A DNA stretch of 64,000 nucleotides from Galaxea fascicularis (lineage: Eukaryota; Cnidaria; Anthozoa; Scleractinia; Euphylliidae). The stretch is from assembly GCA_948470475.1 (NCBI GenBank), contig OX419338.1, positions 8,004,705-8,068,704 on the forward strand, read 5' to 3'. Numbering within the stretch: position 1 is the first letter of the stretch; every line of letters begins with the position of its first letter. The notes under the pieces were generated by a model, which was not told the DNA's origin, made no database searches, and was given only the letters and a program-made list of their open reading frames with translations. Positions 1 to 12,700 of the stretch are shown piece by piece. Made by a program: the position numbers and the translations under genes.

Positions 1-2795
1 TTTTAATATACTATATGTGAAGAATATTTAAATTTTGAATCTTGAATCAAAATAACTGAAGCCGTTGACGAAACCGCGTTCTGGTCATTCCGTGATATTA
101 GCCCAAGAAGAATAATGGTGTAGATACTGTTTAGAAACACGAATCTTTTCCTTTCCAAAAGAGTACAGTGAGAGTAGAAAATGTAGCTAATGTAAATAAA
201 CGCGCTGTAAAACCCAGCCAAAAGGCAAATGGGTGGGAAACCACCCGGGAAAATAAAGTTATGTGATATTTGAGTCGGCTGGGATCCATTAACACTGAAA
301 CAGCCGCGTACTTTCAATAATTAATCGAATGGACGATAAAATGGAACATAAATACTGACCTTTTCCATTGCCTTTGACAATGGAACGATACGCAGACATT
401 AGGCTACTCATGGTGATGTGAGCGCGAAATAAACACCCATACCTCGTCACGTTCGTCGGCAGTTTGTTGTTTATTTACATTTGGCGTGACACTTCAATTT
501 TTTATTCAAATGACCTGACAAGCACTTATATTTATGTCTTTCTTCACATCGTTGTGACGAGTCCGTCGCGCAAGAGCGAGCACGACGCTGTCGGTAGATG
601 CCGATCGAACTGTCTGGAAGCTTCTGGAATGCTGTGTCGTGTTAGATCACTCTTTTTCACCGTTTTAAAAATGAAAGTGGATCAGTTTACTAAAACTCAA
701 ATGTTTTCTGAGTAATCATGACAAAAGCTAACCATTAATCATGAGTCCTCAAAATCAAATACAGTCTTACGATATCAAACGGAACCGATATAAAAATCAA
801 TGAAGATACATATTATTGTGGTGGTCTCCCAACAGACAGGCCGATGTATAAGGGGCAGGGATCCTTCCCAGCCGGCCTGGTGAAAGACATTTCGGTTTTA
901 TTATTACTGTTACGAGGGCGTGGAAATCATACAGCTGTATTTGTACACTTAATGCTCTTTTGCGTGAATTTGCGTCACCGTTTTTTACTTCAAATATTGG
1001 ATTGAGGAAAAAAAAAGCGGTCTTAACGATTTGTTAAAAATTTGAATATTCTCAACAGAGGTGACATCCATCACCAAGCATAAACCCATAGCCTGGGTCT
1101 CACATATGTCATTGTTAACAAGGAAGTATCAAATTCAGCATGTTGCACGTCAAAAAAAAAGGAATATCATTTCGTTCCTAAAACAATTACCTCCTTACGA
1201 AAGCAACAAAGTCAAACCCTGCTGGCTCTGTTTATAGAAAAGAAACATTACATGTGTACGTGAGGTAAATTTCGTAAATTGGAAAACAAACAGCAGTAAA
1301 AGCTTACTAATACTTTTTTAAATTAAAAATTATTCGCATATCATCTGGTACCTTCTTACTGCTGAAATCAATTTGCCGACTCTAATGATCACCGATTAAG
1401 CAGCGACCAATTGAAAATACGTGTTGAAGGTTAGTCACTGAACTGCAGAAAGCCGCAACAACGGTCTATCATAACTCCTTTGGTTCAAAATTGTACGTGA
1501 TACAATAGAAAATGGCATGTAATGTAGTTTGCATTTGAATAATTGTCATTAAAGTGTCAAAAGGGAAACGTGCCCCAGAGAACGCTAACGAGTCGAGCTA
1601 CTCCAACGGGCGAGGCAGTTTAGTAATAAAATTGTGTAACATGCCGAGGATAAGCCAACACGCAGAACCTTAAAGGGCCACGATCAACCAAAAATCATTG
1701 CGCGCCTCTGTTGATGTTATCATCCGGGAAATCGGCCGTCCCGTAAGACTCATAAGAACACGTGGGAGAAAAATCGAACGATTGAAGGACAGGAGGAAAG
1801 TTCCTTCGATGTTTCTGGCGACAATAGTGATTTGGGTTATGAAAAAAGACCTGTAAACCGTTACAGCAGTCTCCTATAGCTCGCCCAGAGAGCACTGATC
1901 ACGAGGAAGCGGGGCCTTCTCAAGCTCTTCCAAGCAGAGTGGTGAGATGCAATGAATGAAGGAGCGCGTATGTCGAGTTTTGGTTAGCGATTTGTTGGAT
2001 ATAAACGACTAAGAATTTGCGTTGCTCTCCACTCTGTATAGATCTGCCAGTGCAAGAATACATGCAGTCGAAAAACAGGAAAATATCGGGTATGTGTGCG
2101 CAGAGATGCCGGTTTGAGATGTTCGGCGAGTTGTGTATGTGGCAGCATTTCAAAGCCGTGTAAGAATAATAAAGAAGTTCTGATAAATCAACGTCAACCT
2201 CCTCCAAGCAGTGCATTTGAGCGACACAAAATCGCAGGGCTATGTTTTATTGGGTTTTACAACACTTGACAACAGTAATTATTACAGAATAAGAAAGCCA
2301 AGTGATAATACAAACTGATAAGCACTTACATGAAATCGGGTTATAAATGGCGGACGAATCCTGCAAACGAGCTCGTTTTGTTTAAGAAGATCTGCCCTCA
2401 TCCATACAACTGAGCATAAATCCATGCAGGACCTAAGCAAATTTCGCTGTTTGAATTATTTGCGAACCCAGAACCTTGTTTCCTGTCGTTACATAGCTTA
2501 AATGTAGGAAAGCCAAACAATATGTCGGTCCTCTGGCCTTGGCCGGCGACCTCTTTTCAACTGGCGGCTTCATTCAGAACTTCATACGATTATAACGAAG
2601 AAATAACTGTACAAATCCGCGAATTAAATGTTAAAAAAGCTATTCACAAATATCACAACTAACGTAAGCAGATAATACGGCCGATGGAGCCAGATGGAAG
2701 TTCACCTATCGCAGAGTCGTATTTCGTGTCATACAGAAAATGGCGCCGATGAGAGCGCTCGCGCGCAATGGCTCATGGTTGAGCGTGGTCCTTTA
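1..2795. other. Left-edge non-coding stretch, no gene recognised
   Basis: I see no exon with a recognisable domain here. The longest open stretch is on the minus strand at 3-317. It is hydrophobic (Phe, Ile and Tyr rich), matches no family I know and has no convincing splice context. The 3' end of gene A is more than 3.9 kb away, so this region belongs to the A-distal flank or to another locus. Confidence 0.5.
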
Positions 2796-3140
2796 GGTTG
2801 TTTACCATTTACCCAAAAAATCCGGAAATTTCGGATGGAATGTAAATGGGAAGACTATTTTTTTTATTCCCGAACGGAAATTTCCACGGGAAAACGGGAT
2901 TTCTTGAAAGGTAGTCCAAAATTTCCAACCGGAATTTCCGAACGGAAAATGTGTTTACCATTTGCGATTTTCGCCAGTTCCAAGCCCTGTTCCAATTTTG
3001 ATGCATGTCACGTGTTATTTTTTAGGGGTTGTGTAAATGGTACACGCCAATCCTGAACGGAATTTTTCATTGGGGATTTTTGCTTACCATTTGTACAAAC
3101 CGTCGACCAACCGGTTTTCTCATGTAAATGGTAAACAACC
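2796..3140. mobile_element. MITE with perfect 17-bp terminal inverted repeats
   Basis: The 345-bp element starts with GGTTGTTTACCATTTAC and ends with its exact reverse complement (3124-3140). It is flanked on both sides by TTTA (2792-2795 and 3141-3144), a likely target-site duplication. The interior repeats short motifs such as GTAAATGG and GGAATTTCCG and has no transposase, so it is non-autonomous. The superfamily is not assigned. Confidence 0.8.
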
Positions 3141-4069
3141 TTTATTATGTTACACAGAGGAAAACCTCAGGATGTGCTAGTTGCTTGGCAACGGGCGAAA
3201 GGACAACTGAAAAGAATCGAACTTATAATCTCCGTAACAGACCGTAACACTGGTCGGTCGTAATGAGCCCATGAGAAAGATGCTACAATCTTGGACAAAA
3301 CTGTTGAGAAAACACCAACAACTGAGTTTCCCCGCCCGCCTCCCCCAATACGATGTTGTTTGTAGCTCCTAAACTAACGTAAAGAAAAAGAAACATAACT
3401 CAACTGAAAGTGACCTGTGATCCTTGTACAATAACGGGAGCACTCCACAAAGGCTGGCGCTAATAAAACGCAGTCTAAAACAAACCGGCTTAGTGTTTTT
3501 CCCTTTCCGCTACAGTTAACAACATTAGGGGGCAGAAACATGCGACACAACGCTTGCTTAACAAATCCTCTTCAAAAGTCGAAATGCTTTAACGATAAAA
3601 AGTTGTTGTTACAAAGAGCTAGTCGGTAAACACTTTTAGAGGAAGACCATAGCCGGCCGACTTTGAAAACACTTTTTTTGCATACACAAAGGAGCACGTA
3701 GAAAGCCAAAAGGACCTACAACCGTAAAGCCTTCCCTCTACGGACTCTACAACTACGACGGAAAACCAGCTTGACACTCAAAGTCCCTAGAATAAACGAA
3801 GTTCAAAAACTTGGCTTTGAGGCATTCTGGAAACGTCCACCCATAGAACTCCCCCTCGGTGGACACTTCACTTGTAAGTCAATCAAGCTTTTTTCCGGGT
3901 ACCACTTCACTAAAAATGCTCTTGCAGTGAGCCGTTTACATAACATATTTTAAGAGAAACTACACTAATACCAAAAATATATCTATATATTAAGAAAACT
4001 ACAAACTACACAAAAATCAACCTAAAATGTTTATAACATGACTAAAACAAGTTCTATATCGCAACTCCC
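3141..4069. other. Intergenic, nothing recognised
   Basis: AT-rich sequence between the MITE and the retrotransposon tail. No domain, RNA gene or clear repeat was seen. Confidence 0.4.
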
Positions 4070-4265
4070 TCAAGGTAATCCCCGGTTCAGTGACAGGGCA
4101 GACTTGAAAGAGTTGAGATTTATCTCGTCTTTGAGCACATGTTCTAGGCCATTCCACATGACTGCCGCTCTCCCCCACCCCCCTCATAGCTAAAACTGCT
4201 TAGCAGTTCCAGTACGGGGCCTAGATACAAAAACATTGTTAGAGGTACCTCGTACGTTATAGATC
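4070..4265 (-). pseudogene. Decayed 3' end of a non-LTR retrotransposon reverse transcriptase
   Basis: Read on the minus strand, two frames joined by frameshifts give a tail typical of jockey/CR1/L2-type reverse transcriptases. First comes a YNVRGTSNN segment, then a WNGLEHVLKDEINLNSFKSA segment ending at a TGA (4072-4070). The pattern of a short R-R-rich stretch, then a tryptophan-containing 'WN.L' motif, then 'L..FK..L' at the very C-terminus is characteristic of these elements. An internal TAG and a frame change show it is dead. Confidence 0.6.
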
Positions 4266-4634
4266 GTTTTCAGTCACGCGACCAGCGGCCATATTGGTAC
4301 AATGAAACAAAAAAAGTGTTCTCGGTTTTCAGATGACGTCATCAAAATTAAAAAATAAGGAATTATGAATCCCTTCGAGATTTTAGTTTAGCTAGTTATT
4401 AGAACAGCTTAAGGCTTATCTTTTCACAAATTTTTAGTTTTATTGGTTTTTTCGCCTTGTGATAACGCAAGGTTGAATTTCCAAGCTCTTACGTGACACG
4501 ATATTTAACTGTCGGCCGAGAATGCTATCACGTGGGTTAAAAAAAGTGACTTATCCGCTAAGATTTCGCAATATGAACAGTCCTTGAATGAGAATAAGAA
4601 CTCATGTAGATGTTTATGAGCCCTCAGAAGACGG

Positions 4635-4988
4635 CATGTACTAAAACCAGGAACACCGGAACACCGGAACACCGGAACACCGGAACACCGGAACACTCCG
4701 GAACACCGGAACACCCCGGAACACCGGAACAGCCCGGAACAGCCGAAAAATCCCGAAACACCGAATTTGACGGTGTTGTTTTGTTTTCCCATTACAGACC
4801 ACGGTAAAAAATTAAAATGTCAAGGTATTTTGTTTACCCATGCATAACGAAAGAGCCTAGAAACAAAACAATACCGTCAAATTCGGTGTTTCGGGATTTT
4901 TCGGCTGTTCCGGGCTGTTCTGGGCTGTTCCGGTGTTCCGGTGTTCCGGAGTGTTCCGGTGTTCCGGTGTTCCTGGTTTTAGTACATG
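4635..4988. repeat. Inverted-repeat element built from a CCGGAACA minisatellite
   Basis: The left arm (about 4635-4788) contains head-to-tail copies of an 8-9 bp unit, CCGGAACA(C). The right arm (about 4860-4988) contains the reverse complement of the same array, and unique borders (CATGTACTAAAACCAGG and its complement at 4972-4988) match at the outer ends. The central ~70 bp are unpaired. Both strands are open in some frames, which yields apparent Pro/Thr/Glu-rich and Cys/Ser/Gly-rich peptides that are almost certainly not proteins. Confidence 0.8.
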
Positions 4989-5246
4989 CCTCAGAAGACA
5001 ACTATAGGCTTTTTATAGCTAAACTCGATGACATATGTTTTTGTTAGCTTCCGGCCACCATATTTGTACCCCTCAGAAATTTGAGAACATTTCTTCGGAT
5101 ATCTCCCGCACGAAACATCGCACAGACCTGAATCTTTGCGAGACTGTTTAATTACATTCATCTCCTTTTGTCTCTTGGATTCTTGACTTTATTTGTCGAT
5201 TGGTTTTGATAATGGTGTGACAGTGAAAACCGGCAATTTGTACAGG

Positions 5247-5388
5247 AAATCGCACGACCTTCTCGTGCAATTCGGGATTAATAGGTACGAGTGATTTTGA
5301 AAGTTCTCAACAGTGCACTCGCCTTTAAGAACTTTCAAAATCACTCGTACCTATTAATCCCGAATTGTACGAGAAGGTCGCGCGATTT
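5247..5388. repeat. Near-perfect hairpin (61-bp arms, 20-nt loop)
   Basis: Arms at 5247-5307 and 5328-5388 are reverse complements with only a few mismatches. Such fold-backs are typical of MITE-like elements. No coding capacity. Confidence 0.8.
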
Positions 5389-6472
5389 TTTATTTATAAT
5401 ACATCCGAAAAAATCACGAACTTACGCGCCGTTGTCATGGAAACTTAATGGGTACTCCTACGGAGTACTATTTGGGATTAATTGTACTGCTCTCGACCAA
5501 TCAGAATTGAGTAATTTTGTTGAGTGTGCTATACGCATAAAAATAGAGTTTAATTCCCAGAGGGTTAGCCTTGTGCACCAACATAGCCGCCGTGACGTCA
5601 TGTGAAAACGATCTCCTGGAGGTTGGTTTGAAAAGTGACCAAACTTGCCACACCGTAACTGGGACCCAACGTAAAACGACCGACAGGAATTGTTGTCGAC
5701 GTGTACGACCCTGTAGGAAACGACACCGTAGCACTCGCGACATAAGTAAAAGGCTAAGTAGAATATCCGATCCAGTTTGTAAAACGACCGCAAACTGAGA
5801 AGCATATCAGTAACAACCTTCCTAGTATGCAAATATTTCTACAACACACCATAGACGCACGCAAGCGCATATGCAAACGCACTCATCAACAGTCACACAC
5901 ATTGTGACCACAATCCTTGGATCTTAACATCATGAACAGTTCTCACAAAAGCGAACAGAAACCAATTCTATTAGAATGTTTAATCGTAAATTTTGAAAAG
6001 AATACTGAGTATTAATTTGGTAACGGCTTGGACTTCGAATGATTATAAAGGTTTTCGAACTCGAAAGACAAAGTTGACAAAGGATTCAGTTTCACTATTT
6101 TATGTATAACTCATGTTCACCTCATATTCAACGACTGGTATTTATTGATCAGGGCTATTTGTGAAAACTGCATGCATGTACAAGCTTTTCGAAACAAAAT
6201 TAATTATTTAATAAATTAAGAACTATACATTTCAGTCCAACGATTCTCATCAATACGTTGCTGCGTGTGCGCTGCACGAGATCAATCTGAGAAAATGGAA
6301 CACAATCGTGACCGCATGCAAAACAGCGGTTAATGCACCCACACCACATATTCATCGATGGGTTTCCCTTGGCTAAAGTGTACCTGTTTTCATTACCTTC
6401 TCCACACGTTTTAGGTTTAGAAATCGCCAGAACCGACGTACTGCAGAGTGGTTCGTTTAACTTCGCCTCCCT
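5389..6472. other. 3' flank of gene A, repeat-like sequence
   Basis: No gene recognised. A TTTATT at 6141-6146 would be an AATAAA signal for gene A on the minus strand, ~610 nt beyond its stop, but this is only a candidate. Confidence 0.3.
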
Positions 6473-6586
6473 AGCCCGCGAGCAAGCCTCGCGAGCGAAG
6501 CGAGCGGCGAGAGGATTGGGGACAGCCCAATCTTCTAGCATCCACCTTTCGCACCCGACAACAATAGAGAGCTTGTTCGCAGGCTA
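6473..6586. mobile_element. Short MITE with 10-bp target-site duplication
   Basis: A 114-bp element starting AGCCCGCGAGCAAGC and ending GCTTGTTCGCAGGCTA is flanked by the direct repeat TCGCCTCCCT at 6463-6472 and 6587-6596. It sits ~170 bp beyond the stop codon of gene A, likely in its 3' UTR or flank. Its ends resemble the elements at 7407, 16341 and 36151. Confidence 0.7.
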
Positions 6587-6752
6587 TCGCCTCCCTGGAG
6601 AAGAAAATAATGCACTGACAGCGAGTGGCTTAAGTTTGTAAATGTGCCTGGCAAGTGTGAAATCATGGCCTTCAAAAACGTTCTCCGACCTCATTAAAGT
6701 GCAAGCTGACTGCTAGACAATAAGACTACAGTATATGGCTCTCCTAAGCTAT

Positions 6753-9700
6753 TCATTTGTCTATTTGCAATTTATCAGCAATGGCTCTGAGTAATTCACT
6801 TTGAGCATCTACAGTGGCTTGTAACTTCGTGATTCTCTCCTCTTGCCTTTCATATCGCTGCAGATCATAGTTGTCCAAATCCCGGTCATCATCGTTGTCA
6901 CTTGATTGTCGTTTGCGAAGGGAGTCGACAAAATCGCCATCGGTGAGGCCTGAACCAGAGAAAGCTAGCCTATTAAGAAGGGCAACAAGGTTAAAATGAA
7001 ACGATAAACAATAACGCACGTTGACCCTTAAGATGATAACCCAGCTCAGCTGCTGAAACAAGCAGAGTCACGGTGGTACTCTCGCTTGATATACAACATT
7101 CCAGGCAGATGCTATTGAGAAAAAGTCGAAGTCCCACATGTTGCTAAACCCAGCGCTTTCAATTAATCGGTATGTGTCGTGATCGGATGCAAGACAACGA
7201 CAAATTTGAAGCTAGGCATGCAGGCCGTTTGACAGCTTGGCGGGTTGAAGTGTAATTCAAAACATAAAGTAAGCAGATAAGTGCATGAGAAGGTTTGGTA
7301 TTTCCAACGAAATAATTTTTTTGCGCAACGTTTAGAGCTGAAGCCCTCCTGGTAGCGAGATTTAGCACCCAAAAGTAATATTTGACATGCATTTTTCAGT
7401 GAAAGATAGCCCGCGTGGCAGGTGTTTAAAGGGGGTGGGGGGGGGGGATAGGGAGCGACGAAATGAGAGAAAAATGGTAGGGGGCTGGAGAGGAGAAGGG
7501 AAAAGGAACGCCTGTACGCAAGACCCCTATTTTCTGATTTCTGTGTCCGCCAGCGGACTCAAAATTGGATAATTTTGACAGTAGGTTGCATGGGAGTTGA
7601 ACTGGTGAAAACAAACTTTACAGCTCTACTGAGCTAATCTGAACTTCGTCGCAAATTGCGAATTTATGTCGAAGTCGGAGGAAGAAGTGGCAGTTGGAGC
7701 TCCCCTAGAGAAAAGAGATGTTTTAGCTGTTTAATTTTACCCACAGAGTAAAAGCCTCATTTACCAAATATTTGTTCGCGCCAAGGAATTTGCATACTTG
7801 TAATGAGGGATTTAGTCGATCTACCGAACGATTCTTGAACAACAACTTCACCAATGTGTTTTCGTCCGCAGCAAGTTATGTCCTCGGCGATTCAACTCCG
7901 CGCTCCTGAACTGTTTATCGATATTCCCCAAAAGGGACTTGCGTGAATTTCCCAGACACATTCTGGAAAATTTTAATTTTGTGTTAATGGGGAGTCAATT
8001 TCGCGGTAACATTCTGCTAAAGTCAGGCCAGGACTCTGCTCTTTCTCTGAAGGCGAAAAATTAATATAAATTCTCAAATGATAACGGCTTCCCGTAGACG
8101 TGGGTTAATCTTATTACACAGAATCTACACGTTTTGTTCCGCTCGCCCTCTTCCTTTGACTTTTTCCTTCAACGGAGTTAATACCAAAATAATCCTCTTT
8201 TACTCGATGTATTTGTGAGCGAACCAGCACTTCAACAAAGGTTATTTAATCTTTGGCCTTGGCGCCTGTTACTGATTGGTGGCTATTTTGCCAGTTAGGC
8301 TAATTAAATTAACCGAAAAATTGGTAGATGGGGATTCAAATTACGCTGTCTTGCGGGAAGGCGTTCCTTTTCCCTTCTCTTCCCCATCCTCCTCCCCTTG
8401 TACGCCTGTCACCCAGGCTAAGTAAAAGACAGGTGCATTAGTTTGATACTCACTTCGTTAAGAACTGATTCTGATTCGGTCGTATCTCCAAAGAGTCTCT
8501 GTAAAAGTATCTAAGAATCCACTTAGGATATCTCTTTTGAATATCATCCACTAAAGTAGCTTGATCGATCAAATTACGAAGAGTTGCTGTCTTTTGAATT
8601 GAATCAATGTCGCCGACTGCCAAACCAACCTAAACATGACAAAGAAATCAGCTTTCATAAGAATTACTTCTTACTGTTTACTATTTTCCTCGCTTGCATT
8701 TAAAAGAGTTCTGGAAAAATGACCAGAGATACGCATCCCTTCCAGGCTGAGAGATATTCAGGGGCAAGTAAGCACGTACCATGCAGCCGACAAGATAGAT
8801 AAGCTTATGCGAGGTGTGGCCGGGAAAAAAAAAAACTCCCGCGGGGATATCGCGGTGAGTCTAGAAGCCGAAATTATTAAGGCTGCCAATTGCTAATCCA
8901 AGAAGAATTCTCTAAACAATCTGCGACCTATTTTTGGTCTTAGACCTTCTTTAAGGTCTGACAGTTCCCAACGATTCCATGGCGACGACAACGAGCAAAG
9001 TAAGGATCCCGGTAGTGACTAAGGTGACAATAGACTTACCAAGAGATTCATGAGGATGATGGACACAGACAAGACAAACAGCATGAACATGATGTAGGAC
9101 AGCGTTGGTAGAGGAACATACGGGATGTTTGTACCCGGTACAGTAGCCTCGTTCACCACATTGCTGGTCAAAATATCCGAGTAGTCCATTTCACCAACCA
9201 TCATCACAAATACTTTAACGAACGAAAGCCCAACTGATGAAAAGTTGTCCTGAAAATTAATGGGAAATGTCGCCTCAGGCCTTCACAGTTCACTGGAAAA
9301 GTGCACCTTTGTATTCGGAGAGACAAACTTGTCCTTGAACGTAGAAAATAAGGTCAACAAGCGTTTTCAGCGAATCAGGAAAATAAAGTTGTTTTCTCTC
9401 GAACTTTTTTGACTTCAATTTTCGGCAAACAATTCCACAGAAATCAAGAAACGATTCTGGAATGGAGACAACACTTGAAGTATTTTCGTTGTATGCTTCT
9501 GTCTATGGTTACATGATTTTTTAATTAAACTAACATATTAACCTCAGTTAAGCCCTTAAAGTGATCAGCATCAAATTTCTCCTCGTAATATCAGCGCTTT
9601 ATAAAACAGAGTGGTCACGAGAATTAAGGACAGGATCACACAAGACGAATTTGCTTGATATTTTAACAATTTCTCCCTACCACTTCTATAGAAAATGTTT

Positions 9701-12700
9701 AAGGATACCAAAAGAGAATTTCAATTTTTATCTTAAAGTTTAACAGCTCAAAGCTCACCTCCTCTTTAAGTAAAACATGGAAGGCTAACGAATAGCCTAT
9801 GAGGACAACAGTGAAGATGGCGATGACTTTAATAAAGGTTACCAACACCTCAACATACATGGTCACATAAAGAGCCACTGAGCTAATACGACGGAGGGAG
9901 AGAATCCAGTTTACGTACATTAGTAGGAGGGCTATGGTTCCTGCCCGCCATTGAACCAGCGCGTTTCCGTAAAGATCATCCTTGGTGACGAAAGGAAGGA
10001 TGTAAATTAGTGCGGATACGTGCATGGAGAGGTCTACAAAGTTTGTGTAATCTTTGAAGTAGCTGAGGCGCAGCCAAACCATCTGGATTATCTCCGTTAG
10101 AAGTTTCAGAATCCCAACCGCAAAAATCAAACCTTCGATCCCCTTTGAAGACTGATCGCCATTCATAGCTTTACCAACTTCACTGTCACTTGAAAGCCTA
10201 ACTCTGCTCCTTTGATCTACTATGAAGAAAGAGAACAAAACAAGAAACACAAAGAAAAGAGCGAAGTTGACGTAGTTCAAAAACTTCCCCAATACAAGCC
10301 ATTTCCACCTCAAGAGTACTTGCGTAACACTATGATTCAGAAGGCCTTCTCTCCGATACTTGGCCATGGTACCAGGACCAAAGAAGTAGCGTCCCCCTGA
10401 ATAAACATCTGCTGGGTCCAATGGGAATAAAGTGAAAGTAACCTTAAAGTCAGGGTGGGTGCTGGGTCGGTCACAGTAGGTGATGCATTGATCCAAAACG
10501 ATTTCCGCCACCTCAGGAAGCTTTATAATAAGCTTTTGCATCGGTTTGACTTGATCCTTGGATGACGCACTGACCACCTCTTTCCATCTACAGTATAGTA
10601 ATTAATAATGGTAGTAGGACTGAGAGGAGTCCAATTCAGTCTGTAATAATACGGGTGATTAACAAAATCGGACAGCCGCGTGGTGGGAATCCGATTTGTT
10701 TCATCAAGAGTATGATTACAGACCAAATTGGACGACACGAATCATGCTACCAAGAGATGAGAAGAGAAATTTTCAAGAAGAAAAGATAGTTTTTACCCTG
10801 CGATGCGTATTAAGGAAATTTTAAGGTGCAACTGCCCTCTTGCAGCGTGCCAGATGGCTAGCGCTGTCCAATTACTTAGGCATGACGCGTACTGTCCAAT
10901 TACACTGTCCTATTGGCGCTAAAATCATAGCTGGCCATAGCCAATCAGATGAGAGTTTTTTTATAGTTACGATTAATAAAGTAATAAAACTGAGTGATAT
11001 CATAAAAATAAAATATTCAGGAAGAAATATTCAGCTCGATGTACAGTGTACATTGCAAAGAGCTGAATATTTCTTCTAACAATCGCTAGCTAAGCTAACA
11101 ACTGATAAACTGCGGTACTTGCCAGCATTTTCTACAAACCATGGACAATCCGCCAGCAATCAACTCACCGATACTCATTCATCGAAGATTCCACTGTCAC
11201 ACGGCATCTAAGGGACAATTTCCAGGCCAAAATACCGCGTTTTCGTAAGTTAAATCAGGAGCGTGAAAAAAGCTCGCTTGGTTATCTTGAAACCAAAAGA
11301 ATTAACAGTAGGGGACGTACGTAGAGACTTGGCTTTTGAGTAGAAGTTTGGCTGGAAATGACTGTTTCTATACTGAACTTTGCGCTTTTCATGTGCAAAT
11401 GTTAAACTCAAAGGAACAGCGTCACGGGTCTCGCGCATGTGCAGCAGCGTACGTCAACTTGAAAAAGCTGGCAAGTTTTTTTAAGTTTCGTCGCTGAGGA
11501 ATATTTAACTGCCGAATTATATCTTCGATTACAAACGCCATCCTCGCTCAGTTCTGTCTCAAAGTGTATTGTTTAGCTAGGCCAGGTTTCAAAGTACGTC
11601 AGGGTATACTCCATGTGTTTTTTTTTATGATATTCGCATTGCTCATGCCAAGTTACAGCCGTTTGTTGATTTGTTTGCATCCGGCGCCACAGTGAACTCC
11701 TTCGCCCTTGTAAGGGCAACCACGATTAGTTCCACGTATCCTTTTTATGGAACACGTACTCTTACATGAGCATGCCGGTCTGAATTCGACTTTCCTATGA
11801 AGTGTATAGATGTTGATTTTAGCGGTTGACTACTGTTCTAGTAGAGTAGTGTTAATAACTAGCTGCGATGATAACTTACATCTTCACCACTTGTACATGC
11901 ATAAAAAGCAGTGGTGCGACTGTACTATTCGGCTAATCATAAAGAAACAAAACAAACCTCTCGTGTTTCACAAGCGTCTTTGCAACATCAAGCGAGTCCC
12001 ATTCAATAGCCACGTCCAGACAAGTCATATCGTCCTTGTTTCGCGCTGTAACGTCGGCTCCTTGATCCAGCAAGAACTTCAGCACGTCAAGACGATTGTA
12101 CATGCATGCTAGGTGAAGAGGTGTGTCCTCTTCCGCGTTCTTAATCTCTAGTGTACTTGTAATCATAGGATTCAACAGAACCTTCACAGTTTCCAGTGAA
12201 CCAGCCTTGACCGCCAACTGCAGTGGAGTGTTCTGCTTATGATCTTGAACGGTGATGTCACCTCCTTTGGCCAATATTAGTCTGCACGCTTCTCTGAAAG
12301 AGTCACAAACCCAACGACTGCATGCATTATATGACCAGTTTCAAGAATTTCTGCTATCTCCAAGCGAAACGTTTTGATGTCTGGAATCACAGAACTTTCG
12401 TGACTCGGTTCTCAACAAAGACGCATGTGTGCAGAGTCACTGTCGTCAGCATGAAGTGCCTGATCGAAGTGGAGCATTTACATTTCTCAATTTCTGTTTC
12501 TATTTGAGATCGACCGGTGTTACGATATCAGTTTTGGGTGAATACATTGTATTGTTTCTACACCACTACTTATCATAAAGAATCAAATCTTAGGTGTACC
12601 GTTCCAGCTGATGTCTGTATAATTAAGATTTTGTAGTAAGTTAAATATAACAGAATTCGAAAGTTTTAAATTACAGTCGACCATGTTTTGTTAATTTGTC

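Noticed and set aside
3..317. Hydrophobic 100-residue open frame at the window edge as a membrane protein exon
   Set aside because: No recognised family, no convincing ATG or splice sites, and Phe/Ile-rich open frames are common in AT-rich DNA.
1920..2216. Cysteine-containing 98-residue open frame as a secreted peptide gene
   Set aside because: No signal peptide pattern, no ordered cysteine spacing and no splice support.
4505..5047. Proline/threonine-rich and cysteine/glycine-rich repetitive open frames on both strands
   Set aside because: They are translations of the CCGGAACA minisatellite and its inverse. No start context, no splice context and no conservation argument.
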